Of a DNA stretch of 64,000 nt, positions 53,264 through 60,656 are shown one piece after another; positions within the stretch are counted from its first letter, which is position 1, and each line of letters begins with the position of its first letter. Source of the DNA: Micromonospora echinospora (GTDB lineage: Bacteria; Actinomycetota; Actinomycetes; Mycobacteriales; Micromonosporaceae); contig NZ_LT607413.1 of assembly GCF_900091495.1 (NCBI RefSeq), forward strand, positions 3,224,001 through 3,288,000, read 5' to 3'. The translations under genes and the position numbers were made by a program. The notes under the pieces are model-generated. The model ran no database searches, had not been told where the DNA came from, and was given only the letters and a program-made list of their open reading frames with translations.

Positions 53264-53458
53264 ATGGGGGCCCACGCCGGGGCGGTGCGTGAACTGCTGG
53301 TGGTGCTCGTGGTGGCCGGAGTCGGCCTGCTGCTCGCGCTGCTGGCGGCGTTCGGGCCGTGGCATCCCGGGGTCGACGACCGGCACCCGGCCGTGGTGGT
53401 CGAGTTGCACAGTCCGGTCGGGGTGGGCACGGGGGGTGTCGCCGACAACGCCGGTTGA
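53264..53458 (+). CDS. Small single-pass membrane protein (64 aa)
   Basis: Hypothetical. Residues 10-30 (LLVVLVVAGVGLLLALLAAF) form one membrane segment, followed by WHPGVDDRHPAVVVELHSP outside. ATG 53264 has AGGAGG seven bases ahead, strong support for translation; an in-frame GTG two codons earlier is an alternative. Isolated between hairpins, with no recognised family or partner. Confidence 0.65.
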   Translation: MGAHAGAVRELLVVLVVAGVGLLLALLAAFGPWHPGVDDRHPAVVVELHSPVGVGTGGVADNAG

Positions 53459-53460
53459 CC

Positions 53461-53507
53461 GACGGGTCACGCCGGGCGACCGGTTCGGTTGCCCGGCGTC
53501 ACCCGTC
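53461..53507. terminator. 17-bp hairpin with one mismatch
   Basis: Arms 53461-53477 and 53491-53507 (GACGGGT-C-ACGCCGGGC) around a 13-base loop, placed between the small membrane gene and the end of the Rrf2 gene, which converge. Confidence 0.75.
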
Positions 53508-53529
53508 AGGGGCCACCGGTGGTTCCCGC

Positions 53530-53961
53530 CTACGGCGTCACCGGGGCGGCGGGGCGGTGTCCGGGGGTGAGCAGGTCGGCGAGGGACGTCCGGTCGACGA
53601 CCTGCTCGACCGCCCCGTGCACGGCCAGCCAGACGTCCCGGAGCCCGACGGCCACCCCCTGGTAGCCGGCGCTCTCGGCGGGTAGGCCGCGCACGCTGGT
53701 CAGGGTGCCGCCGACGGCGCGCAGCACGTCCCCGACGGTGATCCGGTCGGCGGGGCGGCTCAGGGTGTAGCCACCCTCCGTGCCGCGGTGGCTGACCAGC
53801 ACGTCGGCCCGGCGCAGGTCGAGCAGGATGCCGTGCAGCACGCTGAGCGGGATCTGCTGGACCTCGGCCAGGACGGCGGCCTTGACCAGCTCGCCACCGC
53901 CACGGTCGGCGATGGCGAGCACGGCACGGAGGGCGTAGTCGGCGCGGGCGGAGACGTGCAT
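53530..53961 (-). CDS. Rrf2-family regulator without cluster cysteines (143 aa)
   Basis: Winged-helix repressor of the Rrf2 family: SARADYALRAVLAIAD, IPLSVLHGILLDLRRADVLVSHRGTEGGYTLSRPADRITVGDVLRAV. IscR and NsrR relatives carry three cysteines near the middle for an iron-sulfur cluster; here the corresponding stretch (GLPAESAGYQGVAVGLRDVW) has none. In that it resembles CymR, the cysteine-metabolism regulator of Bacillus, and suits its place at the end of a sulfonate-uptake operon. The ATG at 53961 is four bases after the permease stop; GTG 53973 would overlap the permease gene. Candidate target: the inverted repeat at 56697-56721. Confidence 0.88.
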   Translation of the reverse strand: MHVSARADYALRAVLAIADRGGGELVKAAVLAEVQQIPLSVLHGILLDLRRADVLVSHRGTEGGYTLSRPADRITVGDVLRAVGGTLTSVRGLPAESAGYQGVAVGLRDVWLAVHGAVEQVVDRTSLADLLTPGHRPAAPVTP

Positions 53962-53965
53962 GGCG

Positions 53966-54850
53966 TCAGGCACCTGTCTGGTCGAGGACGCCCCACCGGC
54001 GTCGGATCGCCTTGTCGGCCGCGCCGAACGCCGCGTCGACCACCAGCCCGACCACCAGGATCACGATCATCGTGGCGAGCAGCCAGGGCGCGTCGGAGAG
54101 TTCGCGGGAGTAGGTGAGCTGTGCGCCCAGCGAGGTGGTGGAGATGCCCACCACGATCAGCTCGCCGGCCATCAGGCTGCGCCAGGAGAAGGCCCAGCCC
54201 TGCTTGAGCCCGGCGACGATGGCGGGCAGCGCGGCCGGCGCGATCACGTACCGGTAGAGGTTCAGCCCCCGCGCGCCGAGGTTGCGGCCGGCGCGCACCA
54301 GCAGCGGTGGCACGTAGTCGACCCCGGCGATGACACCGTTGGCGATCGACGGGGCGGCACCGAGCACCACCACGAAGAAGATCGCCTTCTCGCTCAGCTC
54401 GAACAGCAGGATGGCCAGCGGGAACCAGGCGATCGAGGGCATGGTCTGCAACGCCGTGATCATCGAGCCGATGGCGGCCCGGAGCACCCGGGAGCGGGCC
54501 ACCGCCAGGCCGACCAGCAGGCCCACCGCGACGGAGAAGACGTACCCGACGGCGGCCCGGCGCAGGGTGGTCGCCATGCCGTCCCAGAGCTGCGGCCCGC
54601 TGACCTGGCGGAGGAGTTCCTGCCCGACGGTGACCGGCCCGGGCAGCGAGTACTCCGGCTTCCAGCCGGTCCAGACCACCACCTGCCACGCCCCGACGGC
54701 GATGGCGAGCGCCGCGAGCTTCGGCCAGGTCGCCGACCAGGTCCGGCTGGCCCGGGAGGGGACCTTCTCCTGACCGGCGATCTCCAGCGCGTCCAGTCCG
54801 GAGATCTCCGCGTCGGTACGCGTACCGCTGGTGAGGATGTCACCGGCCAT
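53966..54850 (-). CDS. ssuC: Sulfonate-type ABC transporter permease (294 aa)
   Basis: Membrane subunit with about six hydrophobic segments. SsuC/TauC features are VTVGQELLRQVSGPQLWDGMATTLRRAAVGY, the EAA-type ARNLGARGLNLYRYVIAPAALPAIVAGLKQGWAFSWRSLMAGELI, and TTSLGAQLTYS. The start is ATG 54850, preceded by AGGAGG and overlapping the ATPase gene by 11 bases; GTG 54868 is a longer alternative. The substrate is inferred from the neighbouring SsuD-type monooxygenase; nitrate or taurine transporters look similar. Confidence 0.85.
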   Translation of the reverse strand: MAGDILTSGTRTDAEISGLDALEIAGQEKVPSRASRTWSATWPKLAALAIAVGAWQVVVWTGWKPEYSLPGPVTVGQELLRQVSGPQLWDGMATTLRRAAVGYVFSVAVGLLVGLAVARSRVLRAAIGSMITALQTMPSIAWFPLAILLFELSEKAIFFVVVLGAAPSIANGVIAGVDYVPPLLVRAGRNLGARGLNLYRYVIAPAALPAIVAGLKQGWAFSWRSLMAGELIVVGISTTSLGAQLTYSRELSDAPWLLATMIVILVVGLVVDAAFGAADKAIRRRWGVLDQTGA

Positions 54851-55619
54851 GGCGTCCCACCTCCTCACGCAGTCGGTCGGTGACCTCGGCGGCGATCGCA
54901 GCGACCTCGGGGGAGTCGATGCGCCGGGGGCGGGGCACGTCGACCCGGGTGGACCAGATGATCCGGCCCGGTCGGCTGGAGAGCAGGATGATCCGGTCGG
55001 CGAGCCGGGCCGCCTCCCGGACGTTGTGGGTCACGAAGAGCACGGTGAGCTGGCGCTCCGACCAGATCCGTTCCAGCTCGTCGTGGAGGATGTCCCGGGT
55101 CATCGCGTCGAGCGCGCCGAACGGCTCGTCCATCAGCAGCACCGGGGTCTCCAGGGCCAGGGTGCGGGCCAACGCGACCCGCTGCCGCATGCCGCCGGAG
55201 AGTTCGTGCGGGCGTTTGCGGCCGAAGTCGGCGAGGTGCACGGTGCGCAGCAGCTCGGCGACCCGTTCCCGGCGTCGCGCCCGGGACAGGCCGCGCAGTT
55301 TCAGCGGCACCTCGACGTTGCCCTCCACGGTCAGCCAGGGGAAGAGGGCCGACTCCTGGAACATCAGCCCCGGGTTGACCCCGGGGCCGAGGGCGATCTC
55401 CCCGCCGCTGACCCGGTCCAGGCCGGCGACCAGGTTGAGCAGGGTGCTCTTGCCGCAGCCGGAGGCCCCGACGAGACAGACGAACTCACCGGGGGAGACG
55501 TCGAGGCTGACCCCGTCCAGGGCGAGGACGGTGCCGTCTCCGCGTCCGTACACCTTGGTCACGCCGCGCAGCGCGACCGCACCGGTCGCGCTGCGCGGGG
55601 TCGTCGTGGTCGACGTCAC
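54840..55619 (-). CDS. ssuB: Sulfonate-type ABC transporter ATP-binding protein (259 aa)
   Basis: Walker A GASGCGKST, Q-loop MFQESALFPWLTVEGNV, signature ELSGGMRQRVALARTL, Walker B VLLMDEPFGALDAMTR and H-loop FVTHNVREA are typical of the nitrate/sulfonate/taurine ATPase group. The C-terminal IIWSTRVDVPRPR also matches that group. The GTG start overlaps the binding-protein stop by four bases, and the 3' end overlaps the permease start, so all three are coupled. Confidence 0.9.
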   Translation of the reverse strand: MTSTTTTPRSATGAVALRGVTKVYGRGDGTVLALDGVSLDVSPGEFVCLVGASGCGKSTLLNLVAGLDRVSGGEIALGPGVNPGLMFQESALFPWLTVEGNVEVPLKLRGLSRARRRERVAELLRTVHLADFGRKRPHELSGGMRQRVALARTLALETPVLLMDEPFGALDAMTRDILHDELERIWSERQLTVLFVTHNVREAARLADRIILLSSRPGRIIWSTRVDVPRPRRIDSPEVAAIAAEVTDRLREEVGRHGR

Positions 55620-56677
55620 GGCTGGACTACCTCGGGCTTGCCCTGGGCCTTGAGCACCTCGTTGAGGTACGTCAGGTCGTAGAGCCCGTCCAGGCTGACC
55701 GGCTGGGTCAGCCCGACCGCGACGGCGTGGTCCAGCCCGGTCTTCAGGGAGGAGGGGATCGGGTCGTTGGTGAACTCCAGGGTCGGCCAGGCCTGCTTGA
55801 TCAGCTTGAGGTCCAGCGGCTTGCCGGTGATCTTGCCGATGTGGTCGGAGATGGCCTGGTGCGCCTGGTCCGGGTTGGCGTTGACGAACTCGTTCGCGGC
55901 CACCTGCGCTTCGACCAGCTTCTTCACCACGTCCGGATGTTCCTTCAGGAACTTGGTGCTGACGATCAGGTTGGTGATGACGAACTTCCGGTCCGGCCAG
56001 AGGTCCCGCTCGTCGACGAGCACCTTGCCGCCGGCGTTGACCAGCCGGGACACGAACGGCTCGGGCACCCAGGCCCCGTCGATCGCGCCGCTGGTGAAGG
56101 TCTCGACGGTCTGCGCGTTCTCCTGCGGGACGATCTTGACGTCGCCGCCACCCTCCTTGGTGGTGACGATCCCCTTCTCCTTGAGCCAGAAGCGCAGCGC
56201 GACGTCCTGGGTGTTGCCGAGCTGCGGGGTGGCGATCTTCTTGCCCCTGAGCTGCTCGACCGAGGTGATCTCGGGCTTGACGACCAGGGCGACGCCGCCG
56301 GAGGCGGCACCGGAGATCACCCGGACCGCCTCGCCCTTGCTCTTGGAGTGCGCGTTGACCGTCGGGTTCGGACCGATGTAGGTCGCGTCCAGCGCGCCGG
56401 AGAAGATCGCCTCGATGGCGGCCGGGCCGGCGTTGAAGGTCTTGGTCTCCAGCTTGACGTCGCCGCCGAGCTTCTCGGCGAAGATGCCCTTCTCCACACC
56501 GACCACGGCCGGCGCGTGGGTGATGTTGGGGAAGTAGCCGAGGCGCAGCGTCGTCGGCCCGGAAGAACCACCGGCCGCGTCGGCGTCGTCCTCGCCACCG
56601 CAGGCGGTCAGGGTCGCCAGGCCGACGAGCGCGACGGCCGCCAGCGACAACGCACGGCGGTGGGGGTGCCGTCTCAT
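55616..56677 (-). CDS. ssuA: Sulfonate-type ABC transporter substrate-binding lipoprotein (353 aa)
   Basis: Extracellular binding protein. The lipobox LATLTAC lies after a basic N-terminus. The NMT1/SsuA fold shows LRLGYFPNITHAPAVVGVEKGIF, FNAGPAAIEAIFSGALDATYIGPNPTVNA, and KKIATPQLGNTQDVALRFWL. ATG 56677 is chosen; GAGG is about 11 bases upstream and a TTG at 56689 is an alternative. The promoter region contains a 9-bp inverted repeat (56697-56721). Specificity among sulfonates, taurine or nitrate cannot be read from sequence alone. Confidence 0.88.
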   Translation of the reverse strand: MRRHPHRRALSLAAVALVGLATLTACGGEDDADAAGGSSGPTTLRLGYFPNITHAPAVVGVEKGIFAEKLGGDVKLETKTFNAGPAAIEAIFSGALDATYIGPNPTVNAHSKSKGEAVRVISGAASGGVALVVKPEITSVEQLRGKKIATPQLGNTQDVALRFWLKEKGIVTTKEGGGDVKIVPQENAQTVETFTSGAIDGAWVPEPFVSRLVNAGGKVLVDERDLWPDRKFVITNLIVSTKFLKEHPDVVKKLVEAQVAANEFVNANPDQAHQAISDHIGKITGKPLDLKLIKQAWPTLEFTNDPIPSSLKTGLDHAVAVGLTQPVSLDGLYDLTYLNEVLKAQGKPEVVQP

Positions 56678-56696
56678 CCTCTTGTCCAATCCTCGA

Positions 56697-56721
56697 TATT
56701 CCTACTTTGTCGGTGGGAATA
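56697..56721. promoter_or_regulatory. Candidate operator TATTCCTAC-N7-GTGGGAATA
   Basis: Near-perfect inverted repeat with 9-bp half sites and one mismatched pair, 19 bases upstream of the ssuA ATG. Best candidate target for the Rrf2 protein encoded at the end of the operon. Confidence 0.6.
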
Positions 56722-56764
56722 GTGGCCCCGGGGCGCGCGTGGCGTCAAGCGCCGACCGGCTCGT

Positions 56765-56797
56765 GGAAAAGCGACGCCGGGGGTATCCCGCTTTTCC
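56765..56797. promoter_or_regulatory. Second inverted repeat GGAAAAGCG-N15-CGCTTTTCC
   Basis: Perfect 9-bp arms in the ssuA-ssuD intergenic region, about 85 bases ahead of ssuD and followed by TATCTCTTT. It could be an operator for the divergent genes or a hairpin at the 5' end of one transcript. Confidence 0.5.
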
Positions 56798-56883
56798 TAT
56801 CTCTTTGCTAGGTTATCCGCGCGCGGGCCGTGCGGCGGCGGTAGCGCGGAGGCGGCGGCGACACGACCACGAGAGGCGCGGCG

Positions 56884-58005
56884 ATGACCTTCCACTGGTT
56901 CCTGCCCACCTCCGGCGACGGCCACCAGGTCGGTGCCGCCACCGTCAGCGCCGGCGCCGCCCGCCACGTTCGCGCCGCCACCGTCGAGTACCTCAGCGAG
57001 GTCGGGCGGGCCGCCGAGCAGGCCGGCTTCGCCGCCGCCCTCACCCCGGTCGGCTCCGGCTGCCCCGACCCGTGGATCGTCTGCGCCGCCGTCGCCCGGC
57101 ACACCGAACGGATCGGCCTGCTGGTCGCCGTCCGGGCCGGGTTCGCCCTGCCGACGCTGATCGCCCAGCAGGCCGAGGCGTTCCAGGCGGTCTCCGGCGG
57201 GCGGTTGGCGCTCAACATTGTCACCGGCGGCGACCCCGCCGAACAGCGGGCCTACGGTGACTTCCTCGACCACGACGCGCGCTACGCCCGGACCGACGAG
57301 TTCGTCGACGTGCTCCGCCGCTCCTGGGCGGGGGCGCCGTTCGACTTCACCGGCGCCCACTACCGGGTGGCCGGTGGCGGACTGGCCGCCCCGCTGGCCG
57401 ATCCGCCGCCGGTCTACTTCGGTGGGGCCTCCCCGGCCGCCGAGGCGGTCGCCGCGCGGCGCGCCGACGTGTACCTGATGTGGGGCGAGCCGCCCGCGGC
57501 GATCGGGACCCGGGTGACCCGGATCCGCCGCCTCGCCGCCGAACAGGGCCGCACCCTGCGCACCGGGATCCGGTTGCACGTCATCGCCCGACCGACCGCC
57601 ACCGAGGCGTGGGCCGAGGCGGACCGGCTGCTGACCGGCATGAGCCCGGAGCGGATCGCCGCCGCCCAGGCCCGGTTCGCCCGGATGGACTCGGTGGGCC
57701 AGGCCCGGATGACCGCACTCCACGGCGGCAGCGCCGACGGCCTCACCGTCGCACCGAATCTCTGGGCCGGCATCGGCCTGGTCCGCGAGGGCGCGGGCAC
57801 CGCGCTCGTCGGCAGCTACGCCGAGGTCGCGGCCCGGATCGACGAGTACGCCGCGCTCGGCGTCGACGAGTTCGTCCTCTCCGGCTGGCCGCACCGGGAG
57901 GAGGCCCGCCGGGTCGGCGAGGAGGTGCTGCCACGGGTGTCGCAGCCACGTGCGTTCCCCGCCGCCGGCGGCGGGTCCGGGCGGGCCGGGGGGTCGACAC
58001 GCTAG
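56884..58005 (+). CDS. ssuD: SsuD-type FMNH2-dependent alkanesulfonate monooxygenase (373 aa)
   Basis: Splits alkanesulfonates to aldehyde and sulfite using reduced flavin. Matches to SsuD: FHWFLPTSGDG, CPDPWIVCAA with the active-site cysteine (about residue 60), LALNIVTGGDPAEQRAYGDFLDHDARYARTDEF, PPVYFGGASPAAEAVAARRADVYLMWGEPP, RLHVIAR with the Arg/His pair, and NLWAGIGLVREGAGTALVGSYAEVAARI. Where E. coli SsuD has SGYPHLEEA this reads SGWPHREEA, replacing a catalytic-loop Tyr by Trp. No flavin reductase gene is adjacent. Divergent from ssuABC. Its TAG stop lies inside the next gene's -10 box. Confidence 0.9.
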   Translation: MTFHWFLPTSGDGHQVGAATVSAGAARHVRAATVEYLSEVGRAAEQAGFAAALTPVGSGCPDPWIVCAAVARHTERIGLLVAVRAGFALPTLIAQQAEAFQAVSGGRLALNIVTGGDPAEQRAYGDFLDHDARYARTDEFVDVLRRSWAGAPFDFTGAHYRVAGGGLAAPLADPPPVYFGGASPAAEAVAARRADVYLMWGEPPAAIGTRVTRIRRLAAEQGRTLRTGIRLHVIARPTATEAWAEADRLLTGMSPERIAAAQARFARMDSVGQARMTALHGGSADGLTVAPNLWAGIGLVREGAGTALVGSYAEVAARIDEYAALGVDEFVLSGWPHREEARRVGEEVLPRVSQPRAFPAAGGGSGRAGGSTR

Positions 58006-58008
58006 GGT
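58003..58008 (+). promoter_or_regulatory. -10 box TAGGGT overlapping the ssuD stop codon
   Basis: TAGGGT, six bases, then GTG 58015 of the M16 peptidase; the TAG is the ssuD stop. Same layout as tyrA and the SIMPL gene. Confidence 0.55.
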
Positions 58009-58014
58009 CGACGC

Positions 58015-59322
58015 GTGGCGCGGAGATCCAGAATCCCAGCGACGAAGTATCCGGTGGAACGGTTCACCCTCGACAACGGACTGCGGGTGGTGCTCAGCCC
58101 CGATCGCAGTGCCCCGGTGGTCGGGGTCGCCGTCGTCTACGACGTCGGCATCCGGTCCGAGCCGGAGGGGCGCACCGGCTTCGCCCACCTCTTCGAGCAC
58201 CTGATGTTCCAGGGCTCGGAGAACCTGGAGAAGCTGGCCCACTTCCGGCACGTGCAGGGGGCCGGAGGGACCTTCAACGGTTCCACCCACCTGGACTACA
58301 CCGACTACTACGAGTACCTCCCGGCCAACGCGCTGGAACGCGCGCTCTTCCTGGAGGCCGACCGGATGCGCGGTCCCCGGCTGACCGAGGAGAACCTGCG
58401 CAACCAGGTCGACGTGGTCAAGGAGGAGATCCGGGTCAACGTGCTCAACCGCCCGTACGGCGGTTTCCCCTGGCTGACCCTGTCACCGGTGGTCTTCGAC
58501 ACGTTCCCCAACGCCCACGACGGGTACGGCTCCTTCGACGACCTGGAGTCGGCGACCGTCGACGAGGCGGTCGACTTCTTCCAGCGCTTCTACGCCAGCG
58601 GCAACGCCGTCCTGGCGGTCAGCGGGGACCTCGACGTGGCCGAGGCCACCACGCTGGTCGAGCGCCACTTCGGCGACGTGCCGGCCCGGCCCGCGCCGGA
58701 CCGGCCCGACTTCCGTGAACCGGACCTGACCGCCGAGCGGCGCACCTCGTACACCGACAAGCTGGCCCCGATGCCGGCGGTGGCGAGCGCCTGGCGGGTG
58801 CCCGACCCGCTCACCGACGTCACCGGCTACCTGGCGTACGTGGTGCTCGCCGAGGTGCTCACCGACGGCGACGCGTCCCGGCTGGTCGAGCGGCTGGTGC
58901 AGCGGGACCGGACGGTCACCAGCATCGGCGGTTACCTCGGCTTCATGGGCGACCCGTTCGACGTCCGCGACCCGACCGTGCTGCTGCTCCAGCACCACCT
59001 GCCGCCCGGCGGCGACGTGGACCGGGTGCTGCGCACCGTCGACGAGGAACTGGACCGGCTCGCCACCGACGGGCTCACCGAGGGCGAACTGGCCCGGACC
59101 CAGGCCCGGATGGCCACCCACCTGCTGCGCGACACCGACGCGGTGCTCGGCCGAGCACTGCGGATGGCGGTGCTGGAGCAGCAGCGCGGTGAGCCGGGCC
59201 TGCTCAACGAGCTGCCCCGGCTGGTCGGCGAGGTCACCGAGGAGCAGGTCCGCGCCGCCGCCGCCACCCTGCGGCCCGAGCGCCGCGCGTCGATCGAGGT
59301 CATTCCCGGAGGTGCCCGGTGA
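58015..59322 (+). CDS. M16-family zinc peptidase, catalytic subunit (435 aa)
   Basis: Pitrilysin-like protease of the mitochondrial-processing-peptidase type. The inverted zinc motif HLFEH is at residues 58-62 in GRTGFAHLFEHLMFQGS, with a downstream Glu expected in NQVDVVKEEIRVN. Two M16 half-domains fill the length. The gene overlaps the next, non-catalytic M16 gene by four bases, so the active enzyme is probably a heterodimer. Leaderless GTG start (MARRSRIPATKYPVERFTLDN). The substrate is unknown; small peptides or processing fragments are usual. Confidence 0.92.
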   Translation: MARRSRIPATKYPVERFTLDNGLRVVLSPDRSAPVVGVAVVYDVGIRSEPEGRTGFAHLFEHLMFQGSENLEKLAHFRHVQGAGGTFNGSTHLDYTDYYEYLPANALERALFLEADRMRGPRLTEENLRNQVDVVKEEIRVNVLNRPYGGFPWLTLSPVVFDTFPNAHDGYGSFDDLESATVDEAVDFFQRFYASGNAVLAVSGDLDVAEATTLVERHFGDVPARPAPDRPDFREPDLTAERRTSYTDKLAPMPAVASAWRVPDPLTDVTGYLAYVVLAEVLTDGDASRLVERLVQRDRTVTSIGGYLGFMGDPFDVRDPTVLLLQHHLPPGGDVDRVLRTVDEELDRLATDGLTEGELARTQARMATHLLRDTDAVLGRALRMAVLEQQRGEPGLLNELPRLVGEVTEEQVRAAAATLRPERRASIEVIPGGAR

Positions 59323-60656
59323 CGACGGAGACCACGGCCCGGCCGCTGCCGCCGCTCGGCCCGGTACGCCGGCTGAAGCTGCCCCGCCAGGCCGAGCGGA
59401 CGCTCGACAACGGGCTCACCGTGATCGTGGTACGCCGGCCGGCGGTGCCCCTGGTCGAGCTGCGGCTCGGGGTGCCGTTCGGCCGGGCCCACCTGGCCCG
59501 GGGCACGCTGCTCGCGCAGACCCTGCTCGCCGGCACCGAGCGGATGTCCAGCAACCGGATCGCCGCCGAGTTGCAGGCGGTCGGCGGTGGGCTGTCCGCC
59601 GGGGTCGACCCGGACCGGCTGATGGTCTCCGGGTTCGGCCTGGTGACCGGCCTGGACCGGATGCTGGAGATCCTCGCCGACGTGTTGACCGGAGCGACGT
59701 ATCCGGCCGACGAGGTGGCCACCGACCGGGCGCACCTGGTCGACCGGATCGAGATGGCGCAGAGCCAGCCGGCGCACCTGGCCCGGGTCGCGCTGCTGAA
59801 GCGGATCTACGGCCGCCACCCGTACGCGGTGCAGACCCCCGCGCCGGAGCAGGTCCGGGCGGTGCGGCCGGCGGCGCTGCGCACGCTGCACGCCGAGCGG
59901 GTCCACCCGGCCGGCGCGGTGCTGGTGCTGGTCGGTGACGTCCAGCCGGAACGGACGCTGGACGTCGTGGAGCGGGCGCTGGGCGGGTGGCGGGGGGACG
60001 GCCGCCCGGTGGAGTTGCCGCCCACGCCGCCGTTGGAGCCGGGACCGATCCGGCTGGTCGACCGGCCCGGTTCGGTGCAGTCGTCGCTGCGGATCGCGCT
60101 GCCGGCGGTCACCCGCACCCACCCGGACCACGCCGCCCTGCAACTGGCGAACCTGGTCTTCGGTGGCTACTTCTCCTCCCGCTGGGTGGAGAACATCCGG
60201 GAGGACAAGGGCTACACCTACGGGCCGCACTCGGTGGTGGAGCACTCGGCCGCCGGCTCGGTGCTGGTCGCCGGAGCCGAGGTGGCGACCGAGGTGACCG
60301 GCGCGGCGCTGCTGGAGACGACCTACGAGCTGGGCCGGCTGGCCTCGCTGCCACCCGGCGAGGACGAGTTGGAGCAGGCCCGCCGGTACGCGCTGGGCAG
60401 CCTCCAGCTCGGCATGGCCACCCAGGCCGGTCTCGCCTCGCTGACCAGCGCGTACGCCGGCAGTGGGCTGCGGCTGGACTTCCTCGCCGAGCACGCCGCC
60501 CGACTGGCGAAGGCGACCGTCGACGACGTCGCCGAGGCGGCGGCCCGCTACCTCGCCCCCGCGCGGGCGGTCACCGTCGTGCTCGGGGACGCCGAGCGGA
60601 TCGCCCCCGGGTTGGCGGTGCTCGGGCCGGTGGAGACGGAGCCCGCGTCGACATGA
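59319..60656 (+). CDS. M16-family peptidase, non-catalytic subunit (445 aa)
   Basis: Lacks HxxEH: the corresponding stretch is FGRAHLARGTLLAQTLLAGT. The C-terminal R/Y motif that holds substrate backbone in M16B partners is present in WVENIREDKGYTYGPHS. NGLTVIVVRRPAVPLVELRL at the N-terminus matches the fold. GTG 59319 overlaps the catalytic subunit gene (GTGA) and its own stop overlaps the nudC ATG, so three proteins are made from one transcript. Confidence 0.9.
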   Translation: MTTETTARPLPPLGPVRRLKLPRQAERTLDNGLTVIVVRRPAVPLVELRLGVPFGRAHLARGTLLAQTLLAGTERMSSNRIAAELQAVGGGLSAGVDPDRLMVSGFGLVTGLDRMLEILADVLTGATYPADEVATDRAHLVDRIEMAQSQPAHLARVALLKRIYGRHPYAVQTPAPEQVRAVRPAALRTLHAERVHPAGAVLVLVGDVQPERTLDVVERALGGWRGDGRPVELPPTPPLEPGPIRLVDRPGSVQSSLRIALPAVTRTHPDHAALQLANLVFGGYFSSRWVENIREDKGYTYGPHSVVEHSAAGSVLVAGAEVATEVTGAALLETTYELGRLASLPPGEDELEQARRYALGSLQLGMATQAGLASLTSAYAGSGLRLDFLAEHAARLAKATVDDVAEAAARYLAPARAVTVVLGDAERIAPGLAVLGPVETEPAST

